Shown here: piece after piece, positions 36,689-49,400 of the stretch
Layout: each line of letters opens with the position of its first letter
Numbering within the stretch: the stretch's first letter is position 1
Source of the DNA: Prolixibacteraceae bacterium
Lineage (GTDB): Bacteria; Bacteroidota; Bacteroidia; Bacteroidales; Prolixibacteraceae
DNA: 64,000 nt
NCBI GenBank assembly: GCA_003506435.1
Contig: DOAQ01000042.1
Coordinates: forward strand, 124,001-188,000
Reading direction: 5' to 3'
The notes under the pieces: generated by a model
The model's database searches: none
Told to the model about the DNA's origin: nothing
What the model saw: only the letters and a program-made list of their open reading frames with translations
Program-made: the position numbers and the translations under genes

Positions 36689-37156
36689 TTAATTGATTCT
36701 AATCAGATTATATACTTCTCCTTTTACAGTATCAACTTTTACCACTTCAGAACGTTTCATTTCAATTAATCTCATAACATCTTCTTTTGAGTTTATTGTA
36801 TCCTTACCAATTATGTATATAATATTCTCATAATTAGTTACAAAATCATTGGAATACTTGTTAATATACAGATAACCTTCTTTAGCCTTTTTCGACTTTA
36901 AATGTATAGTTCGTGTATTATCACTTTTTGAGATAATGCTTTGTGGTGTATAAAAATCCTGTTCACCCAAATCATTGTAATAATACGACCTAAGCACATC
37001 TGGTATTTTATCACGATTTAAAAAATCAACTAAGGTAAATGTTTTGCTATTGTATTTTTCAAGCCCAACAACTTCACCATTAATATTTTGATTACGTTGA
37101 GTTGCACAAGAAACAGCGGTACAAATTATAATAATGCTTATTAATAAAGTTTTCAT
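36689..37156 (-). CDS. Small lipoprotein downstream of RHS gene
   Basis: This 155-residue protein has a lipoprotein signal (MKTLLISIIIICTAVSCATQ, lipobox AVSC). The mature part is polar, with YYYNDLGEQDFYTPQS and a C-terminal KVDTVKGEVYNLIRIN, and I recognise no family. It starts 8 bases after the RHS stop codon on the same strand. That is the usual place for an immunity protein of a polymorphic toxin, and an envelope lipoprotein could protect against a periplasmic toxin. This role is inference only. Confidence 0.6.
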   Translation of the reverse strand: MKTLLISIIIICTAVSCATQRNQNINGEVVGLEKYNSKTFTLVDFLNRDKIPDVLRSYYYNDLGEQDFYTPQSIISKSDNTRTIHLKSKKAKEGYLYINKYSNDFVTNYENIIYIIGKDTINSKEDVMRLIEMKRSEVVKVDTVKGEVYNLIRIN

Positions 37157-37163
37157 ACTACTA

Positions 37164-40100
37164 TTACTTATATATAGTCTTAATGGTTTTACTATGGTTT
37201 AGGTCATATGGTCTAAGAGGTAAGGCGATAATCTTTCTTGCTTTATTCTCATAATCTATGACACCTCCTCTAAAACTTAAGTCTGTGGTAATGGCTTCTC
37301 CTATTTCATGGAATAATCCACTTGTCGTATTCTGCTGAACATTTGCTTGTTTATTACTTAGGATATCCATCATGCCATCTAATGAAACGTTTACATCAGA
37401 TATATTCGGAGATATTACTATGAAGTTTTGCTTCTGACCATTTACATCCACACCTTTCCTTGTTAATGCTCCTCCAAAATCAGCCGTATTCAAAGTTTCT
37501 TTCTTATCACCTTCGCCAACAGTATGGCTTTCTCCATATACAACATTTGTAGTAGTCTCTTCTGACATTAAAGTATTCATCCCTTCAAAAACAGCCTGTT
37601 GGTCTTCTGTAAGGTCGCCTACTTTTCCATTAAAAACAAGATTCCCTGATTTATTGTAAGAAAAAGACTTTGCATTATCACCATACACCTTTTGCAAATC
37701 ATTCATAAATGCTTCTCGATGAGCTTCTGCAACATTTATGCTATCACCATTAACATCAATGTACAAGATTGGATTATTTGCAGCATATTGATAAGGAGTT
37801 AAATCCCAGTATTTTTCGGCGAACCTGTCTTGTGTATGAAAACGTCCCAATTGCGGGTCATACATCCTTGCGCCGTAATCATAATTCTCAAAGAACTCGT
37901 TGTTTAACTCTTTACCGTTATAAAGATACGTGTTTTTGTCCAGATTATTGTCGGCAAATAAACTTCCGAAGGGATAATATTCCGCTTCCTGCACCACATC
38001 AACAACCGCATTGTCGTAACTAATGGTCATACGGGTATTGCCCAGATGGTCTTTCAGGTAATAATGATAGATACCCCCCGACTGGACATCCACATATCCT
38101 TCGGATGTTAAAACTTTGTCGAGGGTATTGTCCTGGTAAATAAAATTACCATAATAGCGCATCGTGCTTACCGTGCTGCCAAAAGTGGCTGTCTTTGCCC
38201 ATTTGGTGCCTTGTGCATCGTAGGTGTAGTCCACTTTGGCAGTATCATTTTTATAGTATTGCCGGGGCAGGTTAATTTCATCGAAATAACTGACTGTTAA
38301 TCCCCGTGGCCCGTCGTTGGTCAGGTTTCCGTTGCTGTCGTACAGGTAGGCTCCACCCATTGTGCCGCTGATCCATGCCAGTTGGTTCCCCGAATAGGTA
38401 TAGCTGAAGTTGTCCCGATCGGTCCCCATGTTGTTTTTCCGGTTCAGCCCGTTAATGTTCCCGTTCAAATCGTATGAGCTAATGCCCATATCGTACGCAT
38501 TGCTGGTAGCCCAGTTCCCGCTGTACGTACCGTAATCGGCGGCAGTAAGGCGATTCAACCCGTCGTAACTAAAATTGTAACCTTTCTTTGTATTGTCATA
38601 AAGCCTCCACTGTATACCGTTAATGTTTCCGTTATACTGCGCATCCCCGGTCAGGATGCCTGTCATGTCGGTATTGTAATACAGTTGCATGGCAAACAGT
38701 TTGTCGTTGCTTACCGCTGTTGTGGGGTCATTCAACCCGGTAAGCCAGCCACGTATGTTGTAGCTGTGGTCAATGTCCTGGTAGCCGTTGTGCAGCTCTT
38801 TTTTCACCATACGTCCGATTTCATCATAGGTATACTGGGCAACAATGGTCAGTGTGGTGGTATTGTACCCGTGGCGCACGTAGGTTGGGCGGCCTGCATG
38901 GTCGTAATCGAACTGTTCGTTAAGGGTAACAGGAGCCGACGATGTGTTTTGCAAATGGTACGTTTGCTGCTTTACAGGCTGCCCGGTAAAATTGTAAGCT
39001 GTCGATAACCGGTTATACCCTCCTTCGGGATTGGTCTGGTACGACTGGATCAGTTGCCCGTATTTGTCGTAGTAGTTCACCGTGTACAGCCAGGTGGAGG
39101 TTCCCAGTACCTTGGTTTTTGCCCCGGTTATCCGGCCTTTTACTGTAGTAGCTTGCGGGTTATCGGTATATATTGTACTGTAATTATAGCCCCATCCCGA
39201 TGTAACCGAATAATCGTCGTAATAAGTTGCAGAAAGATAATTACTTTCATCAGATACTATGGGGAAGGCATTATTCGTATAGTTCAGAACGACACTTCCT
39301 GATGATTCATACATAACTGTCTCGACATCGAGCGTACTTTGAAGAGATGACCTGGTGGAAGAAGAGTAATATTTACCGGTCAAAACAGGAAGATTAAGCG
39401 CATTGTACTTTGTGAACATCCAATATCCATTAGATTGTTGTTCTGCTGTCTGGGACAAAACAAGACGGTCTCTGTTGTCATAAACCATATACACCCTCCC
39501 GGCGCCCGGCAGTTTTTTCTCCATCATGCGGTTGCGTTCGTCGTAGCGGTACTGGTAACACAACATGTCGAGTTCACCGGCATCCACTGTTCCGTCGGCA
39601 AGAGCTTTGGGCGGAAGCACATAGTACAACAGCCCGCGGTCGTCATATACATAGTAGGTAAGCGCTTCGTTTGCTCCTCCCCTGTCGGCTGCTTTCATAA
39701 CAATCTGCCCCAGTTTATCCTGAAACTCGTCGGTACGCCTGTCGTCTTCGTCCCATGTAGTGGTACGAAACAACCGGCCGGTTACATAATCGGAGCTTCC
39801 GCCTTGCAGGCTTCCCGAAGCGTCAACATAGAAATATTTCACAGGGAAGCCCGCGTCGTTGGTCCCGTATTCAAAACGTACGGCATGGTCGTTGTTTGCT
39901 GCCGGGTCGGATGAAGGCTGCCAGGCAGCGCCCGGCGCCCCCTGTTTCATCACCCGGTTCAGGGGCGAGTTTTCAAATACCTTCTTTGCATAGGCAACCG
40001 ATGCATCATTGGGATAATAATCTTCCCAGTTCATCGAACTGGTTTCACTTTCATGGATATTTCCGTTTGCTGCGTGTGCATACGGCAGGTATTCCTTGTC

Positions 40101-40379
40101 CTGCCGCCCGTAACTATCGTAGGTCACAGGGGTAATTATATCCTTATCGCCGTAGGGCGATGCCTTGCAGTCGTTTACCTGGTCCGGCCTTCCCAGCCCG
40201 TCGAAATACCCGATACGGGTTTGTTTTTGCTGGTAATTCAGGTTATCTACATTCGTCCCGTTCTTTTGATCCTTTATCAGAACCGTTTCAGTCCGGATAT
40301 AGTTCTCGGTTATCGACTGGGCAAATAATCTGGCACAGAATAATAGCACTATCAGAAAGGATAAAGTCCCTCTTTTCAT
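37164..40379 (-). CDS. RHS-repeat protein with DUF6443-type start and putative metallopeptidase tail
   Basis: The start at 40379 gives a clean signal peptide (MKRGTLSFLIVLLFCARLFA); an ATG eleven codons upstream is possible. An N-terminal DUF6443-like region contains RIGYFDGLGRPDQVNDCKAS. Many YD/RHS repeats follow, and the RHS core ends with GARMYDPQLGRFHTQDRFAE. The variable tail (about 200 residues) contains TTSGLFHEIGEAITTDLS then YENKARKIIALPLRPYD, resembling zincin toxins seen behind RHS cores, although the second His of HExxH is Glu here. It lies 87 bases below the giant gene and just above a small lipoprotein gene. Exported or surface polymorphic toxin is the likely role. Confidence 0.82.
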   Translation of the reverse strand: MKRGTLSFLIVLLFCARLFAQSITENYIRTETVLIKDQKNGTNVDNLNYQQKQTRIGYFDGLGRPDQVNDCKASPYGDKDIITPVTYDSYGRQDKEYLPYAHAANGNIHESETSSMNWEDYYPNDASVAYAKKVFENSPLNRVMKQGAPGAAWQPSSDPAANNDHAVRFEYGTNDAGFPVKYFYVDASGSLQGGSSDYVTGRLFRTTTWDEDDRRTDEFQDKLGQIVMKAADRGGANEALTYYVYDDRGLLYYVLPPKALADGTVDAGELDMLCYQYRYDERNRMMEKKLPGAGRVYMVYDNRDRLVLSQTAEQQSNGYWMFTKYNALNLPVLTGKYYSSSTRSSLQSTLDVETVMYESSGSVVLNYTNNAFPIVSDESNYLSATYYDDYSVTSGWGYNYSTIYTDNPQATTVKGRITGAKTKVLGTSTWLYTVNYYDKYGQLIQSYQTNPEGGYNRLSTAYNFTGQPVKQQTYHLQNTSSAPVTLNEQFDYDHAGRPTYVRHGYNTTTLTIVAQYTYDEIGRMVKKELHNGYQDIDHSYNIRGWLTGLNDPTTAVSNDKLFAMQLYYNTDMTGILTGDAQYNGNINGIQWRLYDNTKKGYNFSYDGLNRLTAADYGTYSGNWATSNAYDMGISSYDLNGNINGLNRKNNMGTDRDNFSYTYSGNQLAWISGTMGGAYLYDSNGNLTNDGPRGLTVSYFDEINLPRQYYKNDTAKVDYTYDAQGTKWAKTATFGSTVSTMRYYGNFIYQDNTLDKVLTSEGYVDVQSGGIYHYYLKDHLGNTRMTISYDNAVVDVVQEAEYYPFGSLFADNNLDKNTYLYNGKELNNEFFENYDYGARMYDPQLGRFHTQDRFAEKYWDLTPYQYAANNPILYIDVNGDSINVAEAHREAFMNDLQKVYGDNAKSFSYNKSGNLVFNGKVGDLTEDQQAVFEGMNTLMSEETTTNVVYGESHTVGEGDKKETLNTADFGGALTRKGVDVNGQKQNFIVISPNISDVNVSLDGMMDILSNKQANVQQNTTSGLFHEIGEAITTDLSFRGGVIDYENKARKIIALPLRPYDLNHSKTIKTIYK

Positions 40380-40466
40380 TAGCCCTTTTTTATATTGTTC
40401 ATGTATTTTCATAATTACAGTTTTTAATTGTCACTTAGGTAATTGTTATTTAAACTATTATCCTTT

Positions 40467-43400
40467 TCATATTTCTACCTGGTTGATTGTAATAGAATAT
40501 TCTATACCATTAACTGAAAAATTAATATAACCTGTTCGGGTAGACCAATATGGAGTAAATGATAATGTTAAACTTCCGTTTCCGCTTCCTGAAGTTGGAC
40601 TAACGGATATCCATGGAGAATGAGATAAATTTGACAATGTCCAGTTCAAATCTGATAATACATTTAATACAAGTTGAGTTTGACCTAATTGTATCTCATT
40701 ATAGCTTCCCTCACTTATACGGAAATAGTTTCGAATAACATTTACAGTTGTACTTCCGCTCATTGCTTTTTTACAGCCTCCTGCTGCTTCAGCCTCGGCT
40801 GTAAAAACAGCGTCTTCCGGATTTATCGTCCAATAAACTCCACCCCCATTCCCTGTGGCAGTACTATAATATTGACCATTCTTATATAAATGATATGAAT
40901 AGCCAACCTGTGACCCATTTAGTATTATACTTCCTGTAGAATTGGCATACATGGAAAGTATAGAATATGCCATAGGATAAACATTAATGGAATAAGGATA
41001 TTCTAACTGCACATAGACAAGATCAGTCGAACTACATTGCCCTCCATTAGTACCGGTAACTGTATAATCGATATTTTGTACTGGAGTGACAGTTACTGAA
41101 CTTCCAATTAAATTGCCTGGTGTCCAAACATATTCTTCTGCACCTGTTGCTGATAACGTTATACTATTTCCTTGACATGTTTTTGCAATATAATGACTTG
41201 CCTCTGTTGTTGGTATCGGTATTGCCGTTACTGTTACCTGATCGCTTGCTGCACATCCGTTTGAATTATAACCCGTGAGAGTATACGTTGTTGTCTGAGA
41301 AGGGCCTACATAATATGAACCAGAAGTTGCATTTCCCGGAGACCAGGAATAGGTTTCTGCCCCGGATGCCTGCAATAATACATACTGTCCTCCTATACAA
41401 AACTTTTTATCGTCACCAGCACTAACTTGTGGAATATCGGCAACATTGACAGTTATATTATCACTCAGTGAACAACCATTGGCTGAAGTTCCGGTAACAG
41501 TATAAGTCGTAGTTGTGGTTGGTGCAACCGTGAACGAAGTGCCGGTATAATTTCCCGGGTTCCAGACATAACTACCGGAATTCCCCGTGGCTGTCAGAGT
41601 TGTACTTGTTCCGGAACAGATTGTCACATCACTGCCTGCCGAGACTGTTGGTAATGGATTGACCGTAACTGTTACCTGATCCGTGGAAGTACAACCATTG
41701 GTTGAACCGGTGACAGTATAAGTAGTGGTGGTGGTTGGAATAACGGTGAATACTGCACCATTATAATTTCCCGGGTTCCAGACATAAATACTAGCATTCC
41801 CTGTGGCTACCAAAGCAGTACTTGTTCCGGAACAGATTGTCACATCACTGCCTGCCGAGACTGTTGGCAATGGATTGACCGTTACGGTTACCTGATCCGT
41901 GGAAGTACATCCATTGACTGAAGTCCCGGTTACAGTATAGGTCGTAGTTGTGGCTGGTGCGACAGTGAAGGAAGCGCCGGTATAATTTCCCGGGTTCCAG
42001 ACATAATTACTAGCATTCCCTGTGACGGTCAGGGTTGTACTTATACCGGAACAAATTGTCACATCACTGCCTGCCAAGACCGTTGGCAATGGATTAATCG
42101 TAACAGTTACCTGATCTGTGGAAGTACAGCCATTGGCTGAAGTTCCGGTTACAGTATAGGTCGTAGTTGTGGTTGGAGCAACCGTGAAGGAAGCGCCGGT
42201 ATAATTTCCCGGGTTCCATACATAGCTGCCGGCATTACCCGTAGCTGTCAGAGTTATACCTGCTCCGGAACAAATTATCACGTCACTGCCTGCCGAGACT
42301 GTTGGCAATGAATTAACAGTAACGGTTACCTGATCTGTTGAAGTGCAGCCATTGGCTGAAGTCCCGGTTACAGTATAAGTTGTAGTTACTGTTGGAGCAA
42401 CAGTGAAGGAAGCGCCGGTATGATTCCCCGGAGTCCAGACATAACTGCCGGCATTACCCGTAGCTGTCAGGGTTGTGCTTGCCCCGTAGCAAATTGCCAC
42501 ATCACTGCCTGCCGACACCGTTGGCAAGGCATTAACCGTAACGATTACCTCATCTGTAACAGCGCAACCATTGGCTGAAGTCCCGGTTACAGTATAGGTC
42601 GTAGTTGTGGTTGGAGCAACCGTGAAGGAAGCGCCGGTATAATTTCCCGGGTTCCATACATAGCTGCCGGCATTACCCGTAGCTGTCAGAGTTATACCTG
42701 CTCCGGAACAAATTGCCACATCACTTCCCGCAGAGACTGTTGGTGAGGCATTAACCGTAACGATTACCTGATCTGTTGAAGTGCAACCATTGGCTGAAGT
42801 TCCGGTAACAGTATAGGTCGTAGTTGTGGTTGGAGCAACCGTGAAGGAAACGCCGGTATAATTTCCCGGGTTCCAGACATAGCTGCCGGCATTCCCCGTA
42901 GCTGTCAGGGTTGTACTTATTCCGGAACAGATTGTCACGTCACTGCCTGCCGAGACTGTTGGCGAAGCATTGACCGTCACGGTTACCTGATCCGTAACAG
43001 CGCAACCACTGGCTGAAGTACCAGTCACGGTATAGGTCGTAGTTGTGGCTGGTGTAACCGTGAAGGAAGTACCGGTATAATTTCCAGGGTTCCAGACATA
43101 GCTGACGGCATTCCCCGTAGCTGTGAGGGTTGTACTTGCACCGGAACAGATTGTTACATCACTGCCTGCAGAAACCGTTGGTAAAGCATTTACTGTAACT
43201 GTAATTTCTTTGGTTACAGGGCAGGTCATCCCTCCATAGGTGTTCCGCGACCCGGTAACCCTGTAAGTAGTGGTGCTTTGCGGGCTCACTGTTTTGGATG
43301 TTCCGCTGCCAAGCCCTTCCCACTCGTAGTAATCGGCATCGCCGCTTACCGTCAGGGTCGTTGATGCGCCTGCGCAAACAGCCGTATTACCACTGATGGT

Positions 43401-46400
43401 AAAATCGGATGAAACCACGGTAACGGCAACATCATCAGAGGCAGAACAATTGTTTTTTGTCCCGGTCAGGGTATACGTTGTTGTTTGCGACGGATTTACC
43501 GTTATATACGGCATATTGCTGCCATTCGACCAGTGGTAACTATCCAGGTTGGGCGTTCCGTTAAGTTCGGCGCTTCCTCCCAGGCATATCAGTTTATCGG
43601 TACCTGCCGAAACAACAGGTACAGGATTTACCGTAACGGTTACACTCGAAGGATTATACGGGTGGGCACAACCATTTGCCCCGTCGGTTAAAGTATACGT
43701 AGTCGTTGTGGCCGGACTGACAGTTATTGTACGGGTTGTATAATTCCCCGGCATCCACAGATACGAACCGGCCAGGCTTGCCGTAAGCGTTACGCTTTCT
43801 CCTTCACAAATAGTCTGATTGGCGGAAATAACGGATGGCGGTTGAATTACATTCACTGTAACCTGATCTTCGGTCGGACAGCCATAAATCCCTATATGGC
43901 CACCGGTAACCGTATACGTAGTTGTTTCAGCCGGACTGACACTGATCACCTGGTCAGACAGATTTCCCGGCATCCAGGAATAGTAAATGCAATTATCAGC
44001 AGATAAGACCGTGGTTTCACCCAGGCAAATGGTACGGTCCTCTACTGCGGTTACCCTCGGCTGCACCTGAACAGTGGTCGTTTTAGCCGTTGTACAACCA
44101 TTCTTATGAGCCGTTACAGTATAAGTTGTTGAAACATCAGGGCTTACCGTATATTCATTCCCTGTATGGTTCCCCGGCTGCCATGTGTAGTAGTCGGCAT
44201 TGCCATTAGAAATACTCAATAGAATACTTTCTCCATAGCAAATCACATTGGTGCTGACAAGCAAAAAATCAGGGAGCGGTTTCACGGTTACCGTCATGGT
44301 ATTTGTAACGGTACATCCGGAGTTTGTACCGGAGGTAACTGTATAGGTTGTTGTTTCCGTTGGTGAAACAGTGTACGAGCTGCCATAATGGTTTCCGGGC
44401 TGCCACAGGTTATATGCAGCATCGCCGGTAATTGTCAGCGCCGTACTTTCCCCGGCGCATATCGCCACATCTCCGCTTATCGAGACATTGGGCAAAGGAT
44501 TGACTGTTACAACCATTTCGTCGGTCGACACACAGCCTTCGTAGCTTGTTGCTGTAACGTGGTACGTTGTTGTCGTTCCGGGGCTGACAGAAACGGATCG
44601 GCCTGTCATATTTCCGGGGGTCCATACATAGGAGGCTTCTCCTTCCGAAGCGGTCAGGGTGACCTGACCTCCCTGGCAGATCGTCTGATCGGCACCGGCG
44701 CTCACATGCGCCGGATTTACATACACGGTTGTAGCCAGCGTACGGGGACAGTTGCCACGATAGCCCGAAACCAGATAGGTGCGTGTAGTGACAGGACTCA
44801 CGGTGATCGCAGTGTCGGTATTCATTGTTCCCCCCCACACATAGCTGTCGGCATTGCCCGATACCCATAGAGTAGCATTATTCCCTTCGCAGATCGTCTG
44901 GTTCCCAACAACGGACATGTCGGGTAATACGGTTACATCAATCGTAATACTCTTTGAGGCGCTGCACCAGCCATACCTTTCGCCTGTTACCGTATAGGTT
45001 GTTGTTGCTGTTGGCACCACATTGTAACCAGCCGAATTATAGTTCCCTGCTGCATTCCATGAATAATTGTCGTAATCGCCGGTCACGCTCAACACAACGT
45101 TATCTCCCGGACACGCCTGGTATTTATCGGCGCCGGCAGTTAAACTTACCTTTGGCCTTACGGGTATTTCTATTGTTTTACTTGTTGTACAGCCATTTTT
45201 GTTTGCTGTAACCGTAACAAACTGAACTACATCGGACGACGAGTAATTCAGTGGGGTGTACGTGAAGGTATTACCGGTGACATTTCCCGGGTTCCATGTA
45301 TACGAATCGGCATTGCCGCTCAGGATGTTTATTGTAACTGCATCGCCGGAACAAACCATGCCGGTAGTTCCCGTAGTCTCCGTTTCAGACGTATACGTTG
45401 TGGAAAATACAGGGCTGGGATGTACGGTAACCGCTATTGTCTGGGAAGCGCTGCCGCAGCCGTTTGAACCTGTAACTATATATGAAGTATTTTCCTGCGG
45501 GTATGACTGATAGCTTTGCCCGGTATAATTCCCGGGGTTCCATGTATAGGTGTCGGCATTGCCTGTCGCTATAAGCCGGATGCCCTCACTGCTGCAGATA
45601 ATCAAATCTTCCTGTCCGGGGGCGCCGGCAAGCGAAAATACCGGATTTGCATCAGCTACCTTCACTTCTATTCCCTTCGTGCTGCTTAATCCCCTGCTGT
45701 CGGTTGCAGTTACCTGGTAGGTAGTTGTCTGTACCGGGCTTACGGTGACCGATTTCCCCTGCATGTTACCGGGGCTCCATACAAAGCTATATTCTTCTTC
45801 GGTCCGTTCGTTGCGCCCCTTGGCGGTCAGGGTAATACTTTGCCCGCTGCATATCGACGGATCCCTGTCGGTTGTTATCCATATATAAGGCCGTACCGTT
45901 ATATTGACCTCTTTTGTGGCGGAACAGCCGTTGTTGTTTGTTCCGGTCACGGTATATTTGGTATCGAAATTACAGACATAGTTGATTTCGCTTCCACTCC
46001 ATGTTCCCGGCGACCACACATAGGAATCGGCTCCGCTTGCCGATACTGTTACCCCTCCCGGATCAATAATATGGTCGGGGGTTACGGTCAGCACCGGCGA
46101 GGGATTTACCGTTACAGTTATCTGGTCGGTTGTACTGCAGCCTGCTTCGTCTTTACCGGTCACCGTATAGGTTGTTGTTTCCGACGGACTGACAGTGACC
46201 GAACTTCCGGTAAGTCCTCCGGGCGACCATGTATAACTGGCGGTCCCGGTTGCTGTCAGTGTAATAACTTCGCCTGAACAAATCACGCGGTCATCACCGG
46301 CCTGTACCTGGGGGGCACTGTTTACTGTAACGGTAACCTGGTCAGTGGCAGTAATGTTCCCTTCAAATGTTGCTGTAACGGTATAGGTGGTTGTACCCGC

Positions 46401-49400
46401 AGGGGTAACCTCAATTGTGCTGCCGGACAGATTACCCGGGGTCCATACATACGATGTAGCGCCGGATGCAGTTGCTGTTAACAGGGTACTTGCGCCGGCA
46501 CAGATAACCTTGTCTTCGCCCGCAAACACCTGGTTCCCGCTGCCAATGTTTACAGTAACATAGTCCGTTGAACGGCAATTGCCACTGGTTCCCTCTACAC
46601 TGTAAACAGTAGTTTGTCCCGGATTAACGGTATAGGCGCTGCCTGTATAATTTCCCGGGTTCCAGGTGTATCCCGAGGCATTTCCCGTCACCGAAAGGGT
46701 GGCGCTCCCACCTGCCGCAATGATCAGGTCGTCGCAGGCTGTAACACTGAGTGACGGCAATACTTCAACCAGTACAGTTTTCGAGGTGGATGCCGCATTG
46801 CAGTCCATTCTGTAGCCGGTTACCGTATAGGTAGTAGTCGTAGAAGGACTTACAGAAAACGATGTACCACGTTGTCCCCCCGGCGTTAAAACGTAATAAT
46901 CGGCATCTCCCGAGACATTAATTACTGCCTGATCTCCCGCACATACCTGATGACTGTCGCCGTTGGTGTTCACAGTCAGCGCCGATATAACATGAACCGT
47001 TGCGGAAGATGTAAACGAATTTCCGCTCAAAATACCGGTCACGGTATAGGTGGTGGTTTGCACAGGGGTAACGGTAATCTCGGTTGAAGAAGGACTTCCC
47101 GGAGTATTCCAGTAGAAATACGGTAAATTGGTTGAAACATACAGGGTAATGCTTTCTCCGTTACAAACATCGCGCGCTCCCTGTATCGTAAGATACAAAT
47201 TCTGCTGCGACAAACGGATTGTCTTATTAAACCTCAGCCCTGCCCCGTAGTTGATCTGAAGTTCTGCTGTACGGAGCTGGGTACTTGTATTTACCGGACA
47301 ACTGATATTTACGGTTGCATTTCCTGTTCCCGACAATCGGTCAAGGGTAAAAACCCCTGCGCTGCCGGTTATGGTCCACGGTTCTTCAGTGGTAATGGTA
47401 AAACTACTGTTCCCTCCCTCAACCGGAAAATCAACAGATGTTGTGCTTAACCCGAACGGCGGTCCCGTTTCCAGGTAGTGATAATCATACCGTTTCACAA
47501 TATCTCCGTCATCATTTTTTATATATTCCAACCTCCCGAAATCGTCATACTCGTAATAGTTTGTAGTACCGTTTGGGTCGGTTTGCGAGGTCATGCCAAC
47601 AAGGGGTTTGTAAGTATAGAGATTAACCCTGTTATCGGGATTACTGATAAAACTGCCCAGTAAACTTTGCAGATAGGCTATGTCAGCATTGACAGAGGTA
47701 ATCGCATCACTTTTACTCAGACCAGCATCGCTGACAGTTGGCATAGGAGATGTATAATTCACACTACTTTCTATTTTTGCCACCGGGTATGTATTGTTAT
47801 AAGCCCATAGGTAATAAGTGTACATTCCTTTTTTATCCAGCATTTTTGTCAGATTTCCATTACTGTCGTAACTATCAAAAGATGTTTCACTGACATACAT
47901 GCTGTCAGGAGAAAAAGAGGTCTTTTCCCCTGCCGGGGGCAATATTCCTGTCAAACGGTTTGAGAATTTGAAAGAACTCAAATTGAGAGGAGAAAAAGTT
48001 TCCAGGCTCCACTGGCTGTCGGGTAGTCCTTTACCTCCTGTCTTGTATTTTGTAATAACACCTGAGATTATATTCTGAGTTGACCCGTTATTTAAATAAC
48101 TGACTTTCTCTATCGGATAAGCGATCAGTCCATTGGAAACCATACTGTCGATAAATGTTTCGCCTGAGGCATAATCCAGCGGGTAGGAGGTGTAATGAAT
48201 CAGTGTATCTCCTGTGCTTCGGGTAATTGTTTCTTTCGATGGCAACAGGTTGCTGTATTTGTACCGGTAATCAGTAACAACTGCCTGCCCGTCCCTGTTC
48301 TCGGTTATTTGTTTTCGGATTAATTCTCTTTTTCCTACTTCATAGGTATATAGCCCATAATTAAAAAAAGACGGCAGATCGTAATTATCACTACTGGCAT
48401 AATAGGATGAATGATAAGCATCATATATAACCGGATCATCGGATGTAGATGCAAATGGCCTTACTTTTAACCCTGTATAAGAATCAGTACTCATCTGATT
48501 GTAATAAAAATCTTCTACCAATAGGGTGTTATTATTTTGATCAGATATAGTTTTTTTATATAAGTAAGGCTTATCCCATAGCTTGTATGTTAGAATATAT
48601 CTGGGATATGTTTGGTATTCTCCTCCTGGACAAGCATTTTGCACCGGTAAGGGGTCAGTAATATAAGGTGTTCCAATTTCAAATAAGTATTCCGTTTTCC
48701 CGTTACCTGAAGTTGAACTGCTATAGTATTCGGTAACGCAAGGGTATTTTACAAAGCCGGACTGAGTAGCGATAGCGCCTGCTTCTCCTTGCATATTTGA
48801 AGAATAAGTTGTTATTCTTTTTACAAGGTTTGCTGTTTCACTACAAAAACAATAATCTCCGCATTCATGCTCATAATTTCTAAAATCAAGATAAGGATTC
48901 TCTCTAACAAATAAATTATGGTTCACCATAAAGTTTGCAATGCCATAACCACATTCACTGGTGCCATATTTAAATCTGCGTACCAGCGACTCATTGGTCA
49001 GCAAATCGGAACTCGTAATTTTACTTATTCTCATGCCTGTTTTTTGTGTAGCGCTATTATAAGTATCAGTATATATGTTCTTCTCGTACTCGTATTCAGT
49101 ATATCCTTTTGTCGGATAAATAATCTTTTTCAGAGACAAAAAATTTGGCACCTCAGTTTCACTTTTCCGGGAAGAGAAAACATCCCCTACCCCCGAGTGT
49201 AAATTCAATGCTTTTCGTATATGGCTTTGTGGGTTACAATGAATAGTACCTAACTCGTAATATAAGTCGTCTTCAAAATCTTCATGGAGATATTCTGTCA
49301 GATCACTCGTCATTATATAACCAAATTCATCCGGCATATACTGGGATTGTGTAGGACATGGATAATAATCGAAATCATAGGTTTCTATAGCCTGATTATT

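Noticed and set aside
41440..43190. Regular ~219-bp repeats that could look like a CRISPR-like or satellite array
   Set aside because: The open reading frame and Ig-like protein repeat are maintained through every unit; it is coding repeat.
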